From NCBI GenBank assembly GCA_026874595.1, contig CM049307.1, positions 18,519,079-18,583,078 on the forward strand: 64,000 bases of DNA, written 5' to 3'. A program made the translations under genes and the position numbers. Under the pieces are notes generated by a model, which saw nothing but the letters and a program-made list of their open reading frames with translations, had not been told where the DNA came from and ran no database searches. The DNA is from Sipunculus nudus (Eukaryota > Annelida > Sipuncula > Golfingiida > Sipunculidae). Shown here one piece after another: positions 49,801-59,610 of the stretch (the stretch's first letter is position 1; each line of letters begins with the position of its first letter).

Positions 49801-50180
49801 CACTAAGGTATGCCCGAAACAAACACTTTACCTGTGACTTATCTCTATGTCTGCACCTTGCACAGGTGTGTTCAGTTATCAGTGAATCCTCCCTCGCAAA
49901 CAAAACAAACAAAGTATGCCATATCACAGACAGTGGTAACCCCCACACAAACATATCAAACACTGTGTTATTAATTTGTTTATATGATCATACACCTTGG
50001 ACCTGAGGGAAGTGGGATGAGCAAGGAGGAGTCAAACCAGAAACATATGATATAACAATGAGTCACTTGTCACTGAAAAAACACTGAGTACTGACAGGTG
50101 CTGACAGTAAATTTTAATATACATATATTGGCAACTGGACAGAGGTATGATTTTAACCATTGGTTTAGTTGATCAGGCTT
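46871..50180. other. AT-rich non-coding stretch
   Basis: Short frames only. A C-run is present at 49321-49330. No gene is supported. A SINE-like B-box fragment or other element is not recognised here. Confidence 0.45.
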
Positions 50181-51150
50181 TACAGCCAGCAGTGTATGCC
50201 AGGCTGGAGGATCCTTCATCAGGCTGTACTGCCAGCAGTGTGTGCCAGACTGGAGGATCCTTCATCAGCCTGTACAGCCAGCAGTGTGTGCCAGGCTGGA
50301 GGATCCTTCAGCACACTGTACAGCCTGCAGTGTGCGCCAGGCTGGAGGATCCTTCAGCACACTGTTAAGGCGGCAGTGTGCGCCAGACTGGAGGATCTTT
50401 CAGCACACTGTACAGTCGGCAGTGTGTGCCAGGCTGGAGGATCCTTCAGCACACTGTACAGTCGGCAGTGTGTGCCAGGCTGGAGGATCCTTCAGCACAA
50501 TGTACAGTCGGCAGTGTGTGCCAGGCTGGAGGTTCCTTCAGCACACTGTACAGTCGGCAGTGTGTGCCAGGCTGGAGGATACTTCAGCACACTGTACAGT
50601 CGGCAGTGTGTGCCAGGCTGGAGGATCCTTCAGCACACTGTACAGTCGGCAGTGTGTGCCAGGCTGGAGGATCCTTCAGCACACTGTACAGTCGGCAGTG
50701 TGTGCCAGGCTGGAGGATCCTTCAGCACACTGTACAGTCAGCAGTGTGTGCCAGGCTGGAGGATCCTTCAGCACACTGTACAGTCGGCAGTGTGTGCCAG
50801 GCTGGAGGATCCTTCAGCACACTGTACAGTCGGCAGTGTGTGCCAGGCTGGAGGATCCTTCAGCACACTGTACAGTCGGCAGTGTGTGCCAGGCTGGAGG
50901 ATCCTTCAGCACACTGTACAGTCGGCAGTGTGTGCCAGGCTGGAGGATCCTTCAGACCACTGTACAGTCGGCAGTGTGTGCCAGGCTGGAGGATCCTTCA
51001 GCACACTGTACAGTCGGCAGTGTGTGCCAGGCTGGAGGATCCTTCAGCACACTGTACAGTCGGCAGTGTGTGCCAGGCTGGAGGATCCTTCAGCACACTG
51101 TACAGTCAGTAGTGTGTGCCAGGCTGGAGGATACTTCAGCACACTGTACA
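50181..51150 (+). repeat. 46-bp satellite array, about 21 units, open in three frames
   Basis: The monomer is TACAGTCGGCAGTGTGTGCC then AGGCTGGAGGATCCTTCAGC then ACACTG. Central copies are almost identical; edge copies are diverged. Because 46 is not a multiple of three and the unit lacks stops in any phase, all three forward frames stay open (331, 321 and 244 codons), each cycling through the same 46-residue sequence. CAGTGTG and CACACTG pair both within and between units. No initiation context, splice sites or codon bias support translation. Confidence 0.95.
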
Positions 51151-51852
51151 GCTATGCTTATTGATCAGGACGGTAGGTCTGAGGGGTCTCCATACCTTAA
51201 CCAATAACAATACCAGGCCAGCGCATGGTCAACCCCCAGTCCTAGACTATTGCCAGCCCTGCTCTGTTGGCAATGCCAAATCAATTTTATCTAGGTTGTC
51301 TGTTTGATCAGTCTTGCATGGCTTCCCCTATATCCAGTAATTACATCAACGGCAATTTTATTTCAACATACAGATCCAATCTATAATTACCTGTGTATAG
51401 ATGCATGACACACAGTAAAAATACATCTTTTCTCTTTGTATAATTCTGGTAAGACTCTCTGTACAATTTCTTATTTGTAATACTGCAGAATTATCTGATA
51501 TTGTGTGGAATGTATTTTACGTCTCAAATACAGGAATATAAAAAAAAATAATTATTATCAGTATAAGGCAAGTTATCATAGCAGATATAATCCTGAAATC
51601 CGTTCACATCACATCAGCAAATTTCCGAGTTAACTAAGTTACACATATAAATATTCATTGCCATGGCAGTATGTTTATGTCCCTGTGGTGACTCTCCATT
51701 CATAATATGAATGGTAATCAAATATCTGCATGTGTTCCCTGCTGATAAATAAGCCAAGCTTATAGCGCATCACAGACTAAAAAACAAGCACGCTTACCAG
51801 CTTACATATTCGTTATAATGGATGGGGAGGATTAACAGAAAATATTTCCTTA
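51151..51852 (-). other. Start of the long neuregulin intron
   Basis: The minus-strand donor at 51853 opens an intron that runs to lower coordinates. No acceptor with a convincing second exon follows in this stretch. Confidence 0.5.
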
Positions 51853-51853
51853 C
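51848..51853 (-). other. Splice donor of neuregulin exon 1
   Basis: GATTGTG/GTAAGG on the minus strand is a close match to the eukaryotic donor consensus and leaves the codon in phase 1. Confidence 0.8.
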
Positions 51854-52280
51854 CACAATCCGTACAAATAATCCTCTTCATTTTTTTAATGTCATCCTTC
51901 AAGTACGGTACAATTACCACGGGGCTTTTATTATCAGCTGTTTTGATAAAAACGAAATATCTACTCCTTTTCTGGAGGTCGCGGCACGAATGTGGTCCAT
52001 ATTCTCCCACGGTTACGTGCCGATACTGTCCGTTGGTTTTCTTGGGCAAATTGCCCTTTAATAATTTCCTTACGGTAAACGTCGTATTAGATACGTCTGT
52101 AATATGCCGTATGGATGTGACCCGCCCCTCAAAAACAATATCATGGCTGTAAGCAAGGGATGCTGAATCGTTGAATTTAGGAAGCTTGCACGTCCTTTCA
52201 AATGCAGCCACTAAGCCAGCTGTCAAAAGGAAAAGGTATATTCTCCTTAAAAGACATTGCTTCCACCTGTATCCCGCCAT
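51854..52280 (-). CDS. NRG: Neuregulin-type growth factor precursor, first coding exon
   Basis: This exon encodes 142 residues plus one base. Residues 1-26 form a signal peptide (basic start, hydrophobic IYLFLLTAGLVAA). Residues 49-142 resemble the N-terminal domain of vertebrate neuregulin-2 from memory: IVFEGRV against VVVEGKV, RSRYFVFI against NQRYIFFL, and a closing KRIICTDC against GKILCTDC. Cysteines are at 31, 99, 139 and 142; N65 is in an N-T-T glycosylation site. The exon stops at G/GTAAGG, right after CTDC, just before the Ig domain in vertebrates. The ATG has G at -3 and +4. Neuregulins are secreted or membrane-tethered EGF-family ligands of ErbB receptors. Ig, EGF and membrane exons were not found here. 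An agrin-NtA-like protein is the main alternative. The longer open frame past 51854 (to 51813) is intron read-through. Confidence 0.8.
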
Positions 52281-52500
52281 ATCCTGGAGACCTCACCGGC
52301 ACATGTTCCCCCGTTATGGTTAAGCCAGCATGCTCTCTATCCCGGCTTACACGACCCAATGTTTACCACATCTCCCGGAAGTCGATGCGCGAACCGTAAT
52401 TCATTCATAAATTCTAAGGGGGGTCACCAGGGTCGTTGCGTATACATTAAATAATCATAAAGCTCTAACATATATAGAAAAACACAATTCTGAAGTATGC
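52281..52500 (-). promoter_or_regulatory. 5' UTR and possible core promoter of the neuregulin-type gene
   Basis: Upstream of the ATG the sequence is CpG-richer than the intron. A TATA-like CTATATATG lies near 52472-52480 (minus strand), which would place a start near 52445. This is a weak call; vertebrate neuregulins use several promoters. Confidence 0.25.
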
Positions 52501-52788
52501 TTATTTATCTGCAGCACAGCTGTATAGTATTATGAGTAAATGGGTTAATATGTCCACACGGTTAGAGGCGAACGATTAGAGCGGGGGCTGCTCCCCTAGC
52601 AACCATAATGAGCATGGTCCATGTTAGGTCACACTGCAAGGCGCTTTCTTTGATGTGGTTGAGCGTGGACAGGTGAAACGGGCAGGTCCTGTTTAGATTA
52701 GGATAAGTGTGTACATACCGGCCCGATTGCTCCCCTATTACGTACACTATAACGGTACTATGTCCTCAATGAATGGCAAGTGGAAGAA

Positions 52789-52977
52789 TTAATTCCAAAT
52801 ATGGTAAATAATGTCAGCACATGCCAAGACTGTCAGCTCGCTGCCTGGGTGCTTCTCTATATCATCCTGGCCAATTATTGTACTGTGATATCCTGTGTCG
52901 TCTATCCCACGAAGGCGCAGAGAAACGTTACTGATGTCTACTGAAATCTTATCATATGAAGCGTAGGTGTTAGGCAT
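52789..52977 (-). pseudogene. Ig-like domain fragment, apparently degenerate
   Basis: The 62-codon minus-strand frame contains ISVDISNVSLRLRGIDDTGY and then GSELTVLA. This is the second half of an Ig-type beta sandwich: an S-L-x-L strand, the D-x-G-Y turn, and a closing L-x-V strand. Where an Ig domain has Y-x-C after the turn, this has H31-S32-T33, so both the tyrosine and the disulfide cysteine are missing. The first half, with its cysteine and tryptophan, is not in frame upstream. It could be a decayed exon, a lineage-specific Ig exon, or chance. It sits about 500 bp upstream of the neuregulin ATG on the same strand. Confidence 0.35.
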
Positions 52978-53370
52978 TTACGAGTGTTGTAGTTGACCTC
53001 TTTATAATCCTTACAGGGGATTCTTGTATAAAAGTAATTTGTAAGCAACTAAGCATGAAAATCTTCTTTTGCGGGTACACACCATTCTAGTTCATTCTCC
53101 CTATATATTATCTATCCTTTTAGGTTTTTCATGGCTACCTGCAACTGGGCAATTTCTGGGCCGCACATTCAGCCTCCATTTATGAATGCACAACAAGAAA
53201 GAACAATCAAACGAGAAATGTTGGCGCTACAAGCCTGAAGCTAGGCAATTTCAAGTAGAGTTAGCGTCCAAAAGTTATCAATTTACATCCTGAAATAAAA
53301 TAAAATAAAATTAAAAAAAAAAAAACATTAAACAGTAAATGAAAATCTATCGTTAGCTAGGACAGATCGG

Positions 53371-53526
53371 TTTCTATATCAGTTTCTGTACATCAGCCTG
53401 TATCTCCCGTTTTAATAACGCGTATATTATCACAGTTACATTCCTTTGTTTCTATATCAGTTTCTGTACATCAGCCTGTATCTCCCGTTTTAATAACGCG
53501 TATATTATCACAGTGACATTCCTTTT
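53371..53526. repeat. 78-bp tandem duplication
   Basis: Two nearly identical copies starting TTTCTATATCAGTTTCTGTA lie at 53371 and 53449; each includes TTAATAACGCGTATATTATC. Confidence 0.95.
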
Positions 53527-54063
53527 CGATAAACCGATCCTATCGGAATTTAAGCACACCTTTAAAATAACGTCAGCATTTTCGTTTCACCTGACAAGTC
53601 ACGTTGAATGTGTCCTGCGGTTGTCATATACCCTCTCACCATTCGTTATTCCCATTACGATGCAGGCATGCGGTGATACCCGCAATATGTGATCTGGCCA
53701 ATGTAACGTTCTGTGATACCTCAATGTAATGTGTATTATGTGATGTGGTGAATATATATACCGGGATATATATATACACCAAGCTGATATAATCTTTACG
53801 TTGCATGTGGGTTACGTTACGTTCTAACTCATCCCACCTGCGCGAAGTACACGAACGGTACAAAGACACGACAGGGCGCTTAAATTAATCACCGGGCAGT
53901 CATTTATAATGTATAACTTCTAATCAGCGGATGTGTTTAATTGGCTGTCTTCACAGCCTTAATTCCCAAAGCGCACTTGGTGTTTTGACTTTACCTGTAT
54001 CTGTTACTTACTTTAATTGGTGGCTTTAGGCCTCCATGGATATTTCTGTAAGTTTTTCCTCCA

Positions 54064-54114
<51 letters not shown>

Positions 54115-55600
54115 AAAAGGTCATTTTTAGTGTTAGCAATTTATTGTGGTGGATTAGTGTAACACCCATAAATCAAACCAAGAAATTTTACAGGCACTCC
54201 GGATGACCATGATAATTATGTTTTATGTACAAATTCTTTACATTCTTCATGATATAAGCCATTTCGTTTGGCCCGGCTGAGGGCTACTTAAACTCATTCA
54301 CGTATTTGTTGTCGGCGAAAGAGCTAACCTGTGATGCAACTCTTGCGTTTATGAACCGTGACACAAGTTCATTCTAGACTTGCAATCATATGTTCCCTAC
54401 ACTTGAGTAGGATACACCAATAATGATCAATATAAAATATAACTTTAAAAATTCCGAGGAAATTTTATGAAATCTCATGAAATTATGCTACTAAAAATTA
54501 TAGTATACATTTGACTGGACCTGTTGCAAGTGCCTTGTAGTAATACTTATGACTTTCTTAATCTCCAGTTAAAATTTCTTTTAACTTGACAGTTTTTAAT
54601 GGACTCGGATTTGGATTCCGGTTGCAAATTAACCGAGCTCGAAGAGGGTGGACTCGGACTTGGGTAATGTGTACCCGAAAAATTGTCATATTTTCATTCA
54701 TAATTAATTTAAAATATTTATATTGTATAAATATTATCAATGAAAATATGAAAGATCCACTTTAGTTTATTAATCGATTACAATGCAATTCTTGAGTATA
54801 ATGAAAGGTCGGTTGACCTTGGACCATTTCTTATTTGATGCCGATTCGAAAACGCATTATTAAATGTTTGTGCAGTTCTTAACTTTTCTTAGAATATTCC
54901 TGTGTTCTGGAATGACTGCAGGCCAAGTCTTGAATGGTAGAACTGGTGACCGATAGGGCACCATACTCCTCATGATCAGCTACTCCGGGCCGTCGTCACT
55001 CGTCCTTATCAAAGAAAACTAGGCGACAGCTTATACATAGAGCTTGTGCCAAAACATTCCTGGTTTGTGTTTCAGGTTGGCCGAGTAGGGGTTTGCTTTT
55101 TAACTATAGTAACTATACCCTCCACTATATATCTCACTATCTAATCGTAGAGAGTACACGTTGGACTGTTCATGTAGCCTGATATAATGGCGTATAAAGA
55201 GTAATCTTTTACTTGTACAACATTGATTTTAGACTTTCACCAAGTTGAACAGGCGACAGATGCCATAATATGGCAATTTCATTACATTTTTCACATTGTT
55301 ACGAAGTCTTCCGTGTTTGACCACCATCTTCAATGACACTGATATTTTTCAACTGACTTCGTTGAGTCAAAAGCTTTAGACTCGCCCTGTCCATGAAATG
55401 GTTAAAACTTAATTGTTGCCTCTGACAGAGAAATCAAACATTCTCTCACGGTCTTGTAATGCTTAGTGTCGGTATTACACGGGGGTATGTACGTGTATCG
55501 GTGCATGGAATCACGTATTATTGATAGCAAACAAAAATACTAACGCCCTGACAGGGCTATCAAAGCTACTCGGTGGAGCGGGTATTTCCTAAAGTTTAGC
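53527..55600. other. Intergenic, CpG-containing, no gene seen
   Basis: It includes the TA microsatellite (54066-54109) and a GGACTCGGA-type motif at 54600-54665 like that near 14450. No supported exon. Confidence 0.45.
54066..54109. repeat. (TA)n microsatellite
   Basis: A perfect TA run of about 44 bases. Confidence 0.97.
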
Positions 55601-55621
55601 GAGGGTGGGAAATAACAATTA

Positions 55622-55905
55622 AAGACTAAAGCTGGTGTCCACTTGTGCGGATACTGATGCCGACGCGGCTAAAATAGCGCACAAGGAAATTAAAAAGACT
55701 GTCTGTTTATGCGGTGCGGAATGCGGTATACGGCGTGTGGCTGCGGATAAGTTTTTGCCAACCGGACCATGTAGCTACGGGTACGGAAACGCATGCGGGA
55801 ACGTGTCATTTTTGAAGAGGTGAAGGACTAAAACCACACTGTCGAACGTCTATAATGGACACGCACTCAAAAAAGTATCCGCATCCGTATCCGCATAAGG
55901 GTCGA
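55622..55905. mobile_element. Possible small inverted-repeat element
   Basis: The left part reads GTGTCCACTTGTGCGGATAC then TGATGCCGACGCGG. The right part, reverse-complemented, reads CTTATGCGGATACGGATGCG then GATAC...GTGCGTGTCC. Both are full of GCGGATAC/GCGGATGC words facing each other. The 62-codon forward frame inside is not convincing. Boundaries are uncertain. Confidence 0.35.
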
Positions 55906-56790
55906 TATAAAACAAGGGGATACTTTAAAGTTCTCATTGTGCACTAGCCCTTCAAATTTCACACCCGCAGGCAAGTAGAAGACCACATTATGTATAACCG
56001 GGAGTGTTGTAGGAGTCTCTGAGAACCAGGGAACTGGTGTGCGCGCTATGCATGTTACCTGTCCCTAAATGACGAAGTGGGCATTTCCTCGATTATGACA
56101 GAGTATATCTATTTTATTCGTAAAAAACAAGATACAAAATCTCGATATTGGTTATAGTGATATATCGATTCATCCCTGTCGTTTGCATGAAATCTGATTA
56201 TTCGGCAGTGAAATATCTGAAATTTGTATGTAGATTAATCTGGTTTATTTGTAAAGTTCATGGTTCTCGATTGTAATTATGTGAAAGAGTAATTTCATCA
56301 TAAAAAATAGCGATCAGAGATTCAGCATTAGACAGTGTATTACGTTTTTGGGCATGTCGCTGTTCCTTGAATTTTTCATCATCAGACGCCGCTGAACATA
56401 TTCTCTTTTAATTAATAGTTTCATGTTCACTAAATTTCTCTCACAAGAATGTCAATCTGAATCTCCGCTGACCATGTGCCACTGTATATGGAGCATTACA
56501 TCTTTATCATCCCCAAAAGATATTTTCCTGAGACGAAAGTGTTAATATAAAGACCCTGTGTATCACTTAAAAAAAGCATGATAAAAATAATAAAGTTGAC
56601 AAATTTTCTGGAACTAGGAGGACTCTGGAATGTCATTTGTCTGTGCCTGTTTATTGATTATATAGTCGTTTTCTTTTGGACATGTTTTTGATGTCTCAGT
56701 CATCTTTGAAGAGAAAGGCTGGACGGCAGCACTGCCATCTGCTGGCAATACCTTAAACTAGCGATACTCATATTAGTTACCGTGTAGAAC
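55906..56790. other. Intergenic, no gene seen
   Basis: Nothing recognised beyond ordinary AT-rich sequence with scattered CpG. Confidence 0.45.
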
Positions 56791-56795
56791 CGTGT

Positions 56796-57275
56796 GTCAT
56801 CACCAACATGGACAACATCACTATCATCAGCGTTATCAACACCACTAGAATGATCACCGTCATAGATACCCGCTTCCTCACCAGCACCACCACCAAAAAC
56901 ATCGCTACCAGTGTCACCACCCTCACTATCACTAGTTTTATCACATCCACCACCAGTGTCATCATAAACATTATCACTATCATCAGGCTAACCACCACCA
57001 GGACCACCAGTATAATAAAAAAACAATATCACTATCATTAAATTTATTACTACTACCAGTATCACCGTGAAGAACATCACTATCATCAGCTTTATTACCA
57101 CCACCAGTATCACCATTATACTCACCTTCATCAGTTTAACCACCAAGACCAGTGTCATCAGCTTTACTTCCACAGCTAGTATCAACACCGTCACTGATAC
57201 CCTATCACCAACTTTACCTGTTAACACTACCGCCAATGGTATCATCATCGCCAGGACAACCTCACAATTATCAAA
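56796..57275. repeat. Degenerate ATC/ACC trinucleotide-like repeat
   Basis: Long runs of ATCACC, ACCACC and CATCAG words. Forward frames read Thr/Ile and reverse frames Val/Met; both are artefacts of the repeat. Confidence 0.85.
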
Positions 57276-57336
57276 TTCACTGCATGTTGTATTGTATTTT
57301 TTTATTCGAGTCATACTTATCAAATTAAATACATTA

Positions 57337-57339
<3 letters not shown>

Positions 57340-57401
<62 letters not shown>
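57340..57401. repeat. (TA)n microsatellite
   Basis: A perfect TA run of about 60 bases. Confidence 0.97.
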
Positions 57402-57404
<3 letters not shown>

Positions 57405-57546
57405 TAGCACCCTGAGGGCGGTCCAGCCCTTTAATCCATTCCACATAACGAGAACATTTTGACGCAGATATTTGCACAAGTTGTTTCTGCTTACTTATGT
57501 CACATCTCAGCCATCTATACATCCAAAGAAATTAACCAACCAGGAC

Positions 57547-57552
57547 TTTATT
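57547..57552 (-). terminator. Poly(A) signal AATAAA of the small three-exon gene
   Basis: AATAAA on the minus strand lies about 225 bases past the stop codon at 57774, a normal 3' UTR length. Confidence 0.5.
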
Positions 57553-57773
57553 TTACAGAAAATCATACCTGTCCAGCAACAGATACTAACCAATCATGAT
57601 GATTGGGAAATCATCATGAAACACAAACACCCCGCAAACCTTAAATGGTTTAGTCTGTACGTTCAAATATAAGTGACATTTTTTACATTGTTACTAATTG
57701 TAACATTATATGTGGTCCTTTAATCTCTCATTTACTTGTGTTGGGAGTAAAGCAGAATAGGCGCCCCTGGTGG

Positions 57774-57842
57774 CTACCGCCTGTAATCAACAAGTACACG
57801 GCCGCCGACGTCAACATTTGGGTGCTTGTGCAAGGACACGTT
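57774..57842 (-). CDS. Terminal coding exon C of the unidentified small gene
   Basis: Acceptor CTTATGTTATTGCAG, 22 codons and a TAG stop. It keeps phase 0 with exon B. Confidence 0.7.
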   Translation of the reverse strand, partial: NVSLHKHPNVDVGGRVLVDYRR

Positions 57843-58717
57843 CTGCAATAACATAAGCACATTCATTTTCATCGATGAATATAATTTTTTAAGTACCAGC
57901 ATTCAACAGTGGTATCAATTATGCCGTCGTATTTTAATAAGTGATTCTGACTTTCTTGTTTTCTTAAAAAAAAAAATCGATTAAGTTTAGTCCCGCATTG
58001 GATTCGTCTTTTCCTCCTTCAGGTTATTCAAGGTGAAATCATTTTACATAGTATGTTTTTTTTATTACATAGTAGTGGCGGATGCAGGAAACGAAGACCC
58101 AACCCCCTCCCTTTCCCGTACAAAGAGTGTGGTTTGCCTGTTCTTTCAGAGATTTAGTGACTTTTTTCTGAAACTGTTAAACCAACATTAAAGAGCAAAT
58201 TTGTGTTCTTTTATTCAAATATATCATTGTCCTTATTGTAGGAGATTGTAGGTCTGCCAAGCCGTTAGTAATAAGTTTGCCGCCTAAATATGTAAAATAC
58301 AATAAACTCACCAACTTATGACCAATATTGACGATCTGACGATGTATGCCCAGCTGCCATTGCTGCAATAAACATAAATGATTAAAGAAAAACGCGCAGT
58401 AAAATAATTTTGGAATTTCATGAGTGAATGTGCGTGCGTGTTGTGTTATAAGGAATAAATAGCAGTGTGTTTCAAACAGTTGCAAATGATTGTTAGTTTT
58501 GTCCTTGTCGCGAGCGTTTAGTTTTCTTGTCATTACAGTCAAAGTTAATCAGTCGTTAACATTTTCATGCACTTTGCATGGATTCGTTACCTCGGCAGAT
58601 TCCAAGGATTTCCTTTTTGATATAAACGACTAGAGCCCCTGTTATTCTCAGGTCATAGGGAAAAATAACGGTTCCACTAACTCAGTAAAATCTTAGTATC
58701 AGATCAACATTTTGTCC

Positions 58718-58771
<54 letters not shown>

Positions 58772-59053
58772 TAAATTGAATTATATCAATTTATTAAAAC
58801 CCCTAGCAACCACTTATGTAGTTCCACAAATCGCCAATACCCACAAAATATCATATATCAGCGTTAAAGCAAGTTCTAGTGTAGTAGCGGTGTGTTTGAC
58901 GTCACTCACCTCAAACCTCTCCCGCTTCTCAATGTGCCATTCATTGGGCAACGTCCATTGTTCCGGCAATGGTTGTGACGTCATAAGTCGAATTCCGGTC
59001 ATTTCCAAGCCGCTTGATATTGTGCTGCCGGTTTCATAATACTCAGAGCCCAT
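57774..59053 (-). CDS. Unidentified 87-residue protein, three coding exons
   Basis: Three minus-strand exons join in phase 0 to a complete frame. Exon A (59053-58910 coding) starts at an ATG in strong context (AGAATGGG) and encodes MGSEYYETGSTISS...EKRERFE. Exon B (58362-58312) encodes QWQLGIHRQIVNIGHKL. Exon C (57842-57774) encodes NVSLHKHPNVDVGGRVLVDY, two arginines and a stop. All three acceptors end in TTATTGCAG; both donors are GTGAGT. No signal peptide, membrane span or known domain is visible; the chain is basic and hydrophilic, with Pro/Trp-rich PLPEQWTLPNEWHIEK. Exon A is open back to its acceptor at 59081, so an upstream coding exon is possible; otherwise the 5' UTR exon probably lies in the CpG-rich 59300-59550. 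I do not recognise the family. Small cytosolic or cytoskeleton-associated protein is a guess. Confidence 0.72.
58312..58362 (-). CDS. Exon B of the unidentified small gene
   Basis: A 51-nt exon, phase 0 on both sides. Acceptor TTTATGTTTATTGCAG, donor AAGTTG/GTGAGT. Confidence 0.7.
58720..58766. repeat. (TA)n microsatellite, inside intron A-B of the small gene
   Basis: A perfect TA run of about 46 bases. Confidence 0.97.
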
Positions 59054-59080
59054 TCTGCGTAGTATTGAAAAATCTGACTT
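58910..59080 (-). CDS. Exon A of the unidentified small gene
   Basis: A 171-nt exon with acceptor TTTTCTTGTTATTGCAG and donor TTTGAG/GTGAGT. The coding part begins at 59053 if the internal ATG is the start. The open frame that continues past the donor is intronic. Confidence 0.75.
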
Positions 59081-59099
59081 CTGCAATAACAAGAAAATA

Positions 59100-59610
59100 T
59101 GGTAAAATAAGTTGTCTAGACCGGCTCTGTCTTGACGTCCTTGACTTTGAAAGCAAGATACACTAGTGCTTGCCACATCGATCCTTAAAACGCATTGGAT
59201 ATAAATCAATTTTTATTCACGTCTTGAGGGGTTCATTTGGAGAAACAATGTTTATAAACATAATTCTTATTATTTGACAGTACAACATGTATTTTCATGC
59301 TTCGCCCTTTTATTATTATACACCTTTCTCGGCGTTTTTATTTACTCCGTGAAGTTACGTAGTTGGTTCCGAACAGTCGCTTTAAGTGTATACAACCTCC
59401 TGGGGCTCTACTGACACGGCTGTTCACTTTTGTGAGGAAGCAGGCGGGCCCTGGAGGAAATTCTAATCATTGCGATGTCCACTCCCTGTCTCGTGATTAC
59501 CGAAAACACGACTGGTTCCGAATACAGCGTAACAATAAATACTTGCGATAGTATTATGGAAGAAACCACTTTCGGTTGTATTATTTGGTTATGATTTTTT
59601 CGGATCTGCA
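59100..59610. promoter_or_regulatory. Candidate promoter / 5' UTR region of the small gene
   Basis: CpG-richer, balanced composition between 59330 and 59560 upstream of exon A, with no convincing coding frame on either strand. A donor-like GAGAAAG/GTGTAT at 59332-59321 (minus) could end a non-coding first exon. Confidence 0.3.

Noticed and set aside
50169-51164. Long forward frame (331 codons) and two others as a repeat protein gene
   Set aside because: All three frames are open because the 46-bp unit has no stop in any phase. There is no promoter, splice signal or frame preference.
53165-53200. EGF-like C-x-N-G-G-x on the minus strand upstream of the neuregulin exon
   Set aside because: A stop follows the glycines immediately and the position is on the wrong side of exon 1.
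56777-57479. Reverse frame of 163 codons and forward frame of 111 codons
   Set aside because: They read an ATC/ACC repeat and a TA microsatellite.
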